Below the pieces are notes generated by a model. The model was not told the origin of the DNA. It saw only the letters and a program-made list of their open reading frames with translations, and ran no database searches. Source: Candidatus Brachybacter algidus (lineage in GTDB: Bacteria > Bacteroidota > Bacteroidia > Chitinophagales > Saprospiraceae). From it: a stretch of DNA of 64,000 nucleotides. Below are positions 26,663 to 34,749 of the stretch, piece by piece (the first letter of the stretch is position 1; each line of letters opens with the position of its first letter). Both the position numbers and the translations under genes were made by a program. The stretch is from positions 124,001 to 188,000 of the forward strand of contig JADJSK010000006.1 in NCBI GenBank assembly GCA_016711705.1. The letters are read 5' to 3'.

Positions 26663-29188
26663 TCACAGGTCCATCCTCAACTTCAGATTAAATCTCCTTG
26701 ATGTCAGATTGACGGGGAAGAAATAATAAATGTTGTTAAAGTCTTTTACCCAATTGACTGATGCGACGTTCTGAACATCCATTAGGTTAAATACTTCTAA
26801 ACTTATCCAGGTCTTTCGAGTGAATTTGAATAAATTATGTGGCTTTTCATCGCGATTTATTTCGTCCCAAAGTTGGTAGGAAAATCCAATGTCAACTCTC
26901 TGATAAGTCTTGAACCTAACTGCATTTCTTTGGACTAAATTCTCGCCAGGAGGTCCGAAAGGCAGTCCTGACCCAAAGTTTAACTGCAAGTGAGTCCTGA
27001 AATTTTTGTTTTTAGGTAAATAATCCTGAAAGTACAATGACCCTGCAAATATCCTTGAAGTCGGTCTAGGTACATAGTCCACAGGTTGGCCGGTAACATC
27101 CTTATGCTGTACGCCATATATTTTTTCCTTTGTATCAAGGAAAGATAGATTTAACCAACTTTCAAAACCTGAAACAAATTCACCATTGATCCTGAAATCA
27201 ATTCCCTTTGCATATCCTTTGCTGTCATTATTTCCACTATATCTCACGCGTACATTGTCCACATTATAAGATATTTGATCCCAAAGATCTTTATAATATA
27301 CCTCAGCAACGATCTTTAATTTGACAGGTTCCTTCTTTCCTGCGATAAAATCATAAGTTATTCCTCCAATGACTTGAGCAGATTTTTGAGACTTGATATT
27401 TGTATTCAAAGTCCCATCCAATCGCCGCATTTCACGATAGAATGGCTGCTGTTGATATATTCCTCCTGCCACCTTATACGTGATAGGATTTTCTCTACCC
27501 AAAGGCCTAACCAGAAACTGTGCCCTTGGCGAAACTATAAATTCATCATTGAAGCTCCAATAACCCACTCTTGCTCCGATGGTCGTTTGAATTTCATATT
27601 TACTTAATTTCTTATAGGTAAATGTCTCTTGACCAAAAGCTGTAAATCTGGTCGAAGACACATCATTGACTGATTTTATCACACTTGCCAACTGATATTC
27701 TTCCTCTGCATTGGGCAATGAATAGCCGGCACTATCTGTCCTTGCCCACTCGTTGAGCCTATCTTTGAAATGTTCCTGCTGTACCTTGATGCCTCCATAA
27801 AGAAAATGTGAAGTTTCATATCCTTTGTCATCATTAAACCTTGGGATCTCAATACCCGCCTTTAATTCACCATTGAGGATGATATTTTGCAATCTGTTTC
27901 TGGCAAAGCTGTGTTGCACTCCATTGCCCAGCACTCCAATCTCTTTCGGCTTACCACCTTCCAGATCTAGTTCGAGCTTTGTCACCTGGAAATAGGATAA
28001 AATGTCAAACGCTTCCACCTCATCTGCATTATATACAGAAGTCAGAAACTTTACAAAGGAAGGATTTTGTTTTTTGGCTGGGACAAAATTGAGTGCCAGG
28101 CCACCCATATTGTTTTTAAATTTGTCATCTTCCTTACCCTCAAAGTCCGCACTGAATTTGTTTGGAAAGAAGAATCCTCCAGTCACCACCTCAGATTCTG
28201 TCGGTGTAAAATTATATTTAGCCTGATTGATATTCCCAATCAATGCAAGTTGCCAATTCGGTTTAAAATCATAGGTCACATATGCCTGAAGATCAATGAA
28301 ATTGGGCAAGTATTCACCTTTGGTGTCCAGTGAACCAAGGATATATCTAGTGGTTTTGTATCTCGCACCCAGTAGATACCTAACCTTGCCACCTTGTTTC
28401 TTTATAGGTTTAAAACTTCCTTCCAAATGTGCTGAAGCACCCAACATACTAGCCATGAATGAACCCCTTGTTTCTTCAGGTCTTTTATACTTGATATCTA
28501 ATACCGATGACAATTTATCGCCATATTTTGCTTCAAAACCACCACTGGAGAAAGCCAAATCACGAATCAAATCAATATTCGGAAAGGAAAGCCCTTCTTG
28601 CTGACCTGCGCGGATCAGCTGTGGTCGAAAGATCTCAAAATCATTGACATACACTAAATTTTCATCATAATTTCCACCACGTACATTGTATTGTGAGGTT
28701 AATTCTCCACCTGATCCTGAAGTCGTACCAAGAGCGATCGAAGGCAATAAACTTTCAAGATTGCCGGATACGGAAGGCAGTAATTTGAATTCCTGTACAT
28801 TGGCCCGGACCATATTTTTGTCCCCAATAGATTCTGCATATATAGTCACACCCTTACCTGCATCTTTGAGATTGAGACTAATATCAAGCTTCTTTACTTC
28901 CCCATCTTTTACAGGGTCCAGCTGTACACTCGCCAGATCGTAACCCACTCTGCGGATGATGACAACAAGACTGACACCAGGATTAACGGACAACTGGAAA
29001 AATCCATTTTCATCTGTTTCTACTCCTTTTTGAAGAGACTTTTCATAGACAAGTGCGCCTTCTACACCCTCTTTTGTTACCTCATCTTTGACATAGCCTA
29101 TGATGTAAGTGTTGCTTTCCTGAGCATTGGCACGAAAAAATTGAAGTAAAAAAATGGTCAATAAAATGACACGAGTATAAAAAGTCAT
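26663..29188 (-). CDS. TonB-dependent outer-membrane receptor with CarboxypepD_reg-like N-terminus
   Basis: An 841-residue protein with a signal peptide (ending ...FFRANAQ). It has an N-terminal carboxypeptidase-regulatory-like beta-sandwich (YIIGYVKDEVTKEGVEGALV, about 27-110), a plug domain (YNVRGGNYDENLVYVNDFEI ... FSSGGFEAKYGDKLSS, about 130-240) and a beta-barrel to the C-terminal strand (RRFNLKLRMDL). The substrate cannot be inferred: no SusD partner follows and no siderophore or B12 marker is seen. It lies 33 bp downstream of rpe in the same direction, so it may be co-transcribed. Energy would come from the TonB system at 19-22 kb. Confidence 0.9.
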   Translation of the reverse strand: MTFYTRVILLTIFLLQFFRANAQESNTYIIGYVKDEVTKEGVEGALVYEKSLQKGVETDENGFFQLSVNPGVSLVVIIRRVGYDLASVQLDPVKDGEVKKLDISLNLKDAGKGVTIYAESIGDKNMVRANVQEFKLLPSVSGNLESLLPSIALGTTSGSGGELTSQYNVRGGNYDENLVYVNDFEIFRPQLIRAGQQEGLSFPNIDLIRDLAFSSGGFEAKYGDKLSSVLDIKYKRPEETRGSFMASMLGASAHLEGSFKPIKKQGGKVRYLLGARYKTTRYILGSLDTKGEYLPNFIDLQAYVTYDFKPNWQLALIGNINQAKYNFTPTESEVVTGGFFFPNKFSADFEGKEDDKFKNNMGGLALNFVPAKKQNPSFVKFLTSVYNADEVEAFDILSYFQVTKLELDLEGGKPKEIGVLGNGVQHSFARNRLQNIILNGELKAGIEIPRFNDDKGYETSHFLYGGIKVQQEHFKDRLNEWARTDSAGYSLPNAEEEYQLASVIKSVNDVSSTRFTAFGQETFTYKKLSKYEIQTTIGARVGYWSFNDEFIVSPRAQFLVRPLGRENPITYKVAGGIYQQQPFYREMRRLDGTLNTNIKSQKSAQVIGGITYDFIAGKKEPVKLKIVAEVYYKDLWDQISYNVDNVRVRYSGNNDSKGYAKGIDFRINGEFVSGFESWLNLSFLDTKEKIYGVQHKDVTGQPVDYVPRPTSRIFAGSLYFQDYLPKNKNFRTHLQLNFGSGLPFGPPGENLVQRNAVRFKTYQRVDIGFSYQLWDEINRDEKPHNLFKFTRKTWISLEVFNLMDVQNVASVNWVKDFNNIYYFFPVNLTSRRFNLKLRMDL

Positions 29189-29221
29189 CCAGATAATTTT
29201 TTTGAACAGGATTAGAAGGGA

Positions 29222-29896
29222 TTATCTAACCTCTATATTGTGTGATGTGACGGTTTTTAACAAATGAATTGTCTCAGTTGGATTTTCTGAAGAAAAGACC
29301 GTGTTTCCGGCTACTAAAACATTTGCCCCTACTTCTATTAATTTGCCGGCATTTGAAAGACTGACGCCACCATCTACTTCGATAAGGGTTTTAGCGTTTC
29401 TACGATAAATCATTTCCGATAACTCTCTTACTTTCTCGTATGTTCTCGGAATGAATGACTGCCCACCAAATCCTGGATTGACTGACATCAAGATGACGAG
29501 GTCCAGATCTTCAATTATTTCTGACAATGCGCTGACCGGAGTATGTGGATTAATAGCTACTCCTGCCATTGCTCCTGTATGCTTTATTTGTTGGATGACT
29601 CGATGAAGATGCACACATGCTTCATAATGAACGGTGATATTGTCAGCGCCGGCATCACGCCATTGTTCGATATATTTTTCGGGATTGACAGTCATCAAAT
29701 GCAAATCCAACGGCTTTTCAGCCAGTTGATTGATGGCGTCAATGACAATAAAGCCCATCGTAATGTTAGGAACAAAAACACCGTCCATGACGTCGAGATG
29801 AAACCAAGCTGCTTCACTTTTATTCACCATTTCAATTTCATCAGCCAATTTCGTAAAATCAGCTGAAAGCATTGACGGGGCTATAAGTCTATTCAT
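29222..29896 (-). CDS. rpe: Ribulose-phosphate 3-epimerase
   Basis: A 224-residue TIM-barrel protein of normal family length. It interconverts ribulose 5-phosphate and xylulose 5-phosphate in the pentose phosphate pathway. Diagnostic segments are IAPSMLSADFTKLADEIEMV, FHLDVMDGVFVPNITMG (metal-binding His and catalytic Asp), DLHLMTVNPEKYI, MSVNPGFGGQSFIPRTYEKV and IEVDGGVSLSNAGKLIEVGA. A TonB-dependent receptor gene follows 33 bp downstream. Confidence 0.96.
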   Translation of the reverse strand: MNRLIAPSMLSADFTKLADEIEMVNKSEAAWFHLDVMDGVFVPNITMGFIVIDAINQLAEKPLDLHLMTVNPEKYIEQWRDAGADNITVHYEACVHLHRVIQQIKHTGAMAGVAINPHTPVSALSEIIEDLDLVILMSVNPGFGGQSFIPRTYEKVRELSEMIYRRNAKTLIEVDGGVSLSNAGKLIEVGANVLVAGNTVFSSENPTETIHLLKTVTSHNIEVR

Positions 29897-30342
29897 TGTT
29901 CTTTTATTTTTATGGGCGTGAAGATAAGGTATTTGTATGGAAGATAATGGGTGATGGAAAAAAGAGTTTATAGAGTTAGAAGTAAGACGATTTTATGATA
30001 AGAATTTGGGTTATGAGATTTAGAACGAATCAATTAGTAGCACGAATATTTTTTGGTGTAAAATAGGTCTGGATTTATGTAGCCATCTGAGAGTATGTTT
30101 TCATTTATCCTAAATTGTAAGTAAACGTTAATCTTTACGCAGTTTCGCCATTCTTATTAAAAGTAATACTATTATTTCCCAGATCCGGTAGCCAACATCC
30201 TTCAACTTCAAGCTATAATCTCCATTGCAAATAATCAAAACAATCTTCGCCTCATTTTCAATTTTCAATTCTCTTTTCCTAAGAATTCAAACTACTCTAG
30301 TCACTAATAAGAAGTCAACAACCAACAGCCGAAACAACGCAT
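29897..30342. other. Geneless spacer with a short heptamer repeat
   Basis: No supported gene, promoter or terminator is seen. A short ttttcaa heptamer run lies near 30254-30275. Confidence 0.5.
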
Positions 30343-30744
30343 CTACAATGATTCCAGCGTTTTAAAGAATTGGATATGTTGCTTTTTAAAGATTTTTTGC
30401 ATCATTTTTTTAACAGGTAGTGGTGTTTCCATATGGATCTTCTCTTTGATGAGGCTATGAGGGCCAATTTTACTAATTTCAAAAACCATTTCAATCTTGG
30501 TTACTTTCATCACGATGGCCTTAATCGTCACGCTCATGCCATCTTGGCCTAATATTACTTGCGCAGGATACGTGAATGACCAGGGAACTGGCCCTATTTG
30601 AAGTGTCTCATACACTATAAAATGTTGCCTTCCCAATGGTTTGATCTTAGAGATCACAGGATGTATAGAGGCGAATTTATCCATGTCGGTGAGATAGTCG
30701 AGAATGAATTCAATAGATTTTGAAGATGTATGTTCAAGTTGCAT
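30343..30744 (-). CDS. SRPBCC-fold (START-like) small protein
   Basis: A 133-residue protein, SRPBCC-like by pattern: an N-terminal strand (QLEHTSSKSIEFILDYLTDM), a helical segment with KFASIHPVISKIKPLG, central strands, and a long C-terminal helix (PVKKMMQKIFKKQHIQFFKT). Such folds bind hydrophobic ligands, but the ligand here is unknown. It ends a six-gene minus-strand run, starting 4 nt after the EamA gene. Confidence 0.7.
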   Translation of the reverse strand: MQLEHTSSKSIEFILDYLTDMDKFASIHPVISKIKPLGRQHFIVYETLQIGPVPWSFTYPAQVILGQDGMSVTIKAIVMKVTKIEMVFEISKIGPHSLIKEKIHMETPLPVKKMMQKIFKKQHIQFFKTLESL

Positions 30745-30748
30745 ATTT

Positions 30749-31165
30749 TTATTTTAGGATCAACACTATTGTTCCTCCAATGATAAGTGCAGCACCAAGT
30801 CCGGTTTTCCAGGTCAGGGATTCTCCAAGAAAGACTGCCGCTATAATGATGGTCAATGCAAGACTTAGTTTATCCACGGCTGCTACCTGAGATACCTTGC
30901 CCATTTGTAACGCTTTGAAATAAAAGATCCATGAAAGTCCGGTGGCAATTCCAGAGAAACCCAGGAAAAACCAAGTATTTCTGCTTAAGTTTCCAATGTC
31001 CTTTGCTTCGTTTCTAAAAAATACGATCAACCAGATCATCACCAATACCACTATTGTTCTAATAGCTGTCCCCAGGTTTGAATTGACATTTTGCATACCA
31101 ACTTTGGCAAATATGGCAGTAAGGGCAGCAAATAAAGCAGAAAGTAAAGCATAAATCCACCACAT
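30749..31165 (-). CDS. Single-domain EamA-type transporter (half-size DMT)
   Basis: A 138-residue protein with about five hydrophobic helices and the EamA pattern (WWIYALLSALFAALTAIFAK at the start; FYFKALQMGKVSQVAAVDKL and VFLGESLTWKTGLGAALIIG near the end). It has only one EamA repeat, where full-length members have two, so it presumably works as a dimer (inference from the family). The substrate is unknown. It lies 30 bp after the LysE-like gene. Confidence 0.85.
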   Translation of the reverse strand: MWWIYALLSALFAALTAIFAKVGMQNVNSNLGTAIRTIVVLVMIWLIVFFRNEAKDIGNLSRNTWFFLGFSGIATGLSWIFYFKALQMGKVSQVAAVDKLSLALTIIIAAVFLGESLTWKTGLGAALIIGGTIVLILK

Positions 31166-31195
31166 AAGAAAGCGTTTTATAAATATGTAAGATGA

Positions 31196-31783
31196 TCAGC
31201 TCTTAAACAGTTCCCACGTCATATACAAAGCTGTAACAAGGCATATTATCCCAACAATCTTTTTTATAATATGCAAATTTAGTTTTATTAGACTGATGAG
31301 TTTATTTCCGTATACCACGTAGATCATCAACATGCAAAAGGCCCCGAGTACATTAAATGCTGCAAAAAACAATAAAGATCCGATATCTCCATTGATGATT
31401 TGATTCTCTATTAGGATGATGCCCCAGAACAGCCAGAATGGCACTTGTTGTGGATGTATTATGGCTGACCAGTATCCACGCCTTATAATGTTCTTACGCT
31501 CTGTTTCTATATCTTTTGGTTTTTCAAACAGCGCCCAAAAACCGAGAATGAGAAGAAAAGCTATGGCAATATATTGAGCGATTATGATGACCTTTGGATA
31601 AATCATGAGATATTGCATGAAATATAATGATCCGAAACAGTAAATGAATTCAAAAGTCAAAATGACAACAAGATATTTGGTCAATGCTGATTTATTGCCA
31701 TGTTTAGCGAGTTCCAATACTCCAAGATTAATATTGGCGATCATCAGATAACCCCAGAATCCAAGTAAAAAGCTGATGATCAT
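31196..31783 (-). CDS. LysE-like multi-span transporter
   Basis: A 195-residue protein with six hydrophobic helices and a LysE/RhtB-like layout: the first helix followed by ANINLGVLELAKHGNKSALT, and a mid-protein IHPQQVPFWLFWGI segment resembling the NP.P..FW motif of LysE-type exporters. The canonical amino-acid-exporter signature is weak, so the substrate is open. Its start overlaps the end of the ATP-grasp gene by 4 nt (ATGA), indicating translational coupling. Confidence 0.7.
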   Translation of the reverse strand: MIISFLLGFWGYLMIANINLGVLELAKHGNKSALTKYLVVILTFEFIYCFGSLYFMQYLMIYPKVIIIAQYIAIAFLLILGFWALFEKPKDIETERKNIIRRGYWSAIIHPQQVPFWLFWGIILIENQIINGDIGSLLFFAAFNVLGAFCMLMIYVVYGNKLISLIKLNLHIIKKIVGIICLVTALYMTWELFKS

Positions 31784-32841
31784 GAGGCTGAATTTACTTT
31801 TAACTTATAAGCCTTTTGTCTTCTTAATAGATCTCTGAATTCAGCAATAGTCATAAATTTTTCACCTTTCCGTGCATTGGCCATACTTACTTCCCAAAGC
31901 TTTTTGTAATGAAAGAAAATATCTTTTTGTCCTTTCAATAGTGGATAATCCGGCTGGTAAATATGAGCAGGCTCTGCACCTGCACCATTAAGTTCTACAA
32001 TAGCAATGTTTTTTCCTGCCTTCAAATCTTCCAGGCTTTGACATTTTAAGTCGTAACGTCCATAATAAAAGCCATCTATTTGTTTGCTTATATGGTCAAA
32101 TACATCTATTAATGACTCATCAATGATATGATTATAATCAAAAAAAGTGGCGCCCCGGCAATGATTGCCAAGTGGTACTAATAACTTTTCTTCACCAATT
32201 AGCAAAACGCTGTCCATTTCTGCTGCATGTTGTTCTTTCAAGGCATCTAACCGGAGCAAGGCTCTAGGGTTGGCCATGATTAGCTCTTTCAATGTACTTT
32301 TTCCGTTGCCATTCGCTTTAAGCAATTCTTTAAAGCAAACGGACGATACAGTTCCTCTCTCCTGATCAGGAAGTCTGTAATAAAAGACACTTAACTCAAC
32401 GGGCATGTCCACAAATGATTGAATAAGAAAGTCCACCGGGCTTTTTTGAATATAAACTTTCAATTGCTCTGCCGATTCAATTTTTTTAATTGCCCAGCCG
32501 CGTTCTCCGCGATCAGGTTTGGCAATGAATGGGTATTTAATTCCAGAATTTTCAAGGGCTATAAATGTATCTTCTACTGTATCATTTTCTGAAACAAAGA
32601 TTGTTTTTGGGAAATATTGGGGCGGTATTAATTTGAAAATGCTCCACTTTGACTCAAACATCATGCCGCCGGACTCTATGGTAGGATTGGACGTCGACCA
32701 AAAGAAAAAGGAACCGGCACGTGCAGATAGATATATGTAATAAATGGAAAGTGGAAAATAAACTACTGACATCGGCCAGTATTCCCAATGCAGAAGCTTG
32801 ATTAAAAATGGATTGCTGTTGATAATCCTTCTAATCATCAA
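31780..32841 (-). CDS. ATP-grasp enzyme with N-terminal membrane-associated segment
   Basis: A 353-residue protein. Near the N-terminus (about residues 19-44) is a hydrophobic stretch (YWPMSVVYFPLSIYYIYLSA). The ATP-grasp core follows: YPFIAKPDRGERGWAIKKI (ATP-binding strand-loop), FLIQSFVDMPVELSVFYYR, and IAIVELNGAGAEPAHIY carrying the metal-ligand Glu/Asn. ATP-grasp enzymes ligate a carboxylate to an amine or thiol; this type is often labelled D-alanine-D-alanine ligase-like, but nothing here shows that substrate. Translational coupling with a LysE-like transporter suggests the product or substrate is exported (inference). Confidence 0.8.
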   Translation of the reverse strand: MMIRRIINSNPFLIKLLHWEYWPMSVVYFPLSIYYIYLSARAGSFFFWSTSNPTIESGGMMFESKWSIFKLIPPQYFPKTIFVSENDTVEDTFIALENSGIKYPFIAKPDRGERGWAIKKIESAEQLKVYIQKSPVDFLIQSFVDMPVELSVFYYRLPDQERGTVSSVCFKELLKANGNGKSTLKELIMANPRALLRLDALKEQHAAEMDSVLLIGEEKLLVPLGNHCRGATFFDYNHIIDESLIDVFDHISKQIDGFYYGRYDLKCQSLEDLKAGKNIAIVELNGAGAEPAHIYQPDYPLLKGQKDIFFHYKKLWEVSMANARKGEKFMTIAEFRDLLRRQKAYKLKVNSAS

Positions 32842-32868
32842 ATTACGGAATAATTAAAAGGATAGGTT

Positions 32869-33588
32869 TCAATGAATTTCATGTGGCTGCTGTTTAATAT
32901 TGAGATACGTTTCAAATGTATTTTGATTGACTAAGTCATGATAAACCATTTCAAAATTAGCACCATTATGATGTATTGTCGTGATGCTGATAGTCTTGAC
33001 CTGTGGTCGGTCCAGTATTATTTTTGGACTATCCTGAATCTCATCTTTGTGCCAGGCAATTATCTTTTCTTTCTGTTCGATGAACATTTGAATATTAGAT
33101 AGGAAATATTCAGCTCTTGATTCAGCTACCTTTTGTTCGTATAAAGTCGAGGATGACCAATTGTGCGGCACATCTTTATCTAAAATTTCTACATGTTTTT
33201 TTACTTCATCCCAGCGGAAGACCTTGATGTTTTCCTGATCAATGATTATCAAAGTAAAAGGTTCGATCTCGTGAAAATCTGAAGCTTCAAAACAAGCTAT
33301 TGCATCAATATTTGTAAGGAATTCAAGAGTAACTTTACCTCTACTTTTGCGGTACAATGGTTTTTTTACATGATTTTCAAAAGCACCATTCATTAGACAA
33401 ACCATTCTGCCGGCTTCATTGATGCCGATCCAGGTGCCTTTGACCGTCGCGTCGATGGGTGCCATTATTTTGACACCATCAATTTCCATCGGCTCCGGTT
33501 GAAATGTGGCAGCTCTGAGTGGACTTTCGTCGCGGTTATTGACTACGAAAAAGCCTTGTTTAAGAGGAAGGTAACTCAGCGTGCACAT
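32869..33588 (-). CDS. NRDE (TANGO2-like) family protein
   Basis: About 239 residues from the ATG at 33588, chosen because family members begin MCT and here the frame reads MCTLSYLPLKQGFFVVNNRDESP. The NRDE motif is present (NNRDE), and Cys2 could act as an N-terminal nucleophile as in the Ntn-like fold proposed for the family. The function of bacterial members is not settled. It overlaps the end of the upstream DinB-like gene by 29 nt and is followed 27 bp later by the ATP-grasp gene. Confidence 0.85.
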   Translation of the reverse strand: MCTLSYLPLKQGFFVVNNRDESPLRAATFQPEPMEIDGVKIMAPIDATVKGTWIGINEAGRMVCLMNGAFENHVKKPLYRKSRGKVTLEFLTNIDAIACFEASDFHEIEPFTLIIIDQENIKVFRWDEVKKHVEILDKDVPHNWSSSTLYEQKVAESRAEYFLSNIQMFIEQKEKIIAWHKDEIQDSPKIILDRPQVKTISITTIHHNGANFEMVYHDLVNQNTFETYLNIKQQPHEIH

Positions 33589-34075
33589 GCTTCTTATATT
33601 TAATAGTGGCATCAGCATAACCGAAATGTTCGCTCATGTGCATAGTTGGTTTAAGCTCAAGCAGACCAATTTTTAAAAGTGCTTGATGGTGTACCAGATG
33701 GTCGATATTATAGAGCACTTCCCGATAATAAGAAGACTTAATAGCACCCATCGGCAAATCACTCTTAATAAAATCCTGCATGACATTTAATTCAAAATCC
33801 GGGTGGTCCATATCTTTTTTTACTACTTCAATAGCTTCAATACTAGATAATATATTGGATTCTAAGGCAAGATCTCTTATGCGATCATCGTAATTAACCT
33901 TGCCAGAAGTTATACTTTTCACCAGGCATTGGAAATGTTCCACTACATGACGTGTATGTTGGCCGATGGTGGCTCCATCGAGCGTTTCTATAGGTGTGGT
34001 ATATTGCGTATTATTTATCTGAGCGAGGCTTTCTTGAAGTTGACCAAATAGCATATGTGCTTTTTTGAATATCAT
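33560..34075 (-). CDS. DinB-like four-helix putative metalloenzyme
   Basis: A 171-residue protein of the DinB/YfiT-like superfamily, with the histidine pattern expected for the metal site: TIGQHTRHVVEHFQCL near residues 36-51 and NIDHLVHHQALLKIG near residues 123-137. Members range from thiol transferases to proteins of unknown role; no specific reaction can be assigned. It is the first gene of a compact minus-strand run to 30343. Confidence 0.82.
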   Translation of the reverse strand: MIFKKAHMLFGQLQESLAQINNTQYTTPIETLDGATIGQHTRHVVEHFQCLVKSITSGKVNYDDRIRDLALESNILSSIEAIEVVKKDMDHPDFELNVMQDFIKSDLPMGAIKSSYYREVLYNIDHLVHHQALLKIGLLELKPTMHMSEHFGYADATIKYKKHVHAELPSS

Positions 34076-34319
34076 TGAGTGTAATTATATTTGGTAAATA
34101 GGCTTTAAGGCTATATATACGAGGGAAATTGAAAAAGCTTACAAAAATTCTTTAAAATCTAAACTGATACATATTTTTAACAAATGATTATAATATATCT
34201 GAAGTAAAGATATAAATAGAATCACTTAAGCTGTGAATAATAAAACGTTGCAAATTAAAATAATCTTCTTTCCTAATCTTATATCGCTTTTAGATACGTA
34301 CTATCGTATGTAATTGGAT

Positions 34320-34748
34320 TTATTTTGCCAGATTTTTTAAAAAGTACTCTACTCCGAGCCTATAGCCATCAAGGCCTAAGCCACTGATCATTCCTACACA
34401 TTTGGAAGTGAGATACGAATCATGCCGGAAAGGTTCTCTGGCACTAATATTAGATATATGTATCTCTATAGCTGGACTCTTGACAGCAGAGATCGCGTCA
34501 GCAATGGCTATTGAAGTATGTGTGTATGCTCCTGCATTGATGAGTATGCCATCCGCTATAAAACCAATTTCCTGAATGTCGTTAACGATCTCACCTTCTA
34601 CATTTGATTGATAATAAGAAAATAGCACTTCGGGATATTGAATGGCAAGCTCAGCAAGAAAATCATCAAATGACTGCTTACCATATACATTTACCTCTCT
34701 CATGCCGAGAAGATTGAGGTTTGGACCGTTTAAAATAGCAATGTGCAT
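34320..34748 (-). CDS. aroQ: 3-dehydroquinate dehydratase, type II
   Basis: A 142-residue protein from the ATG at 34748 (MHIAILNGPNLNLLG). The in-frame ATG 10 codons upstream lies inside recQ and is not preferred. It catalyses 3-dehydroquinate to 3-dehydroshikimate in the shikimate pathway. Family signatures: NGPNLNLLGMRE, the YYQSNVEGEIVNDIQ segment, GILINAGAYTHTSIAIADA, and EIHISNISAREPFRHDSYLT. The catalytic Tyr of this type normally lies in the flexible loop after the first motif; here that loop reads VNVYGKQSF. It starts 1 nt after the recQ stop. Confidence 0.95.
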   Translation of the reverse strand: MHIAILNGPNLNLLGMREVNVYGKQSFDDFLAELAIQYPEVLFSYYQSNVEGEIVNDIQEIGFIADGILINAGAYTHTSIAIADAISAVKSPAIEIHISNISAREPFRHDSYLTSKCVGMISGLGLDGYRLGVEYFLKNLAK

Positions 34749-34749
34749 A

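Noticed and set aside
30749..31165. EamA gene as a truncated pseudogene of a full-length transporter
   Set aside because: Single-domain EamA proteins of about 140 residues are a known form, the ends are clean, and there is no leftover second half next to it.
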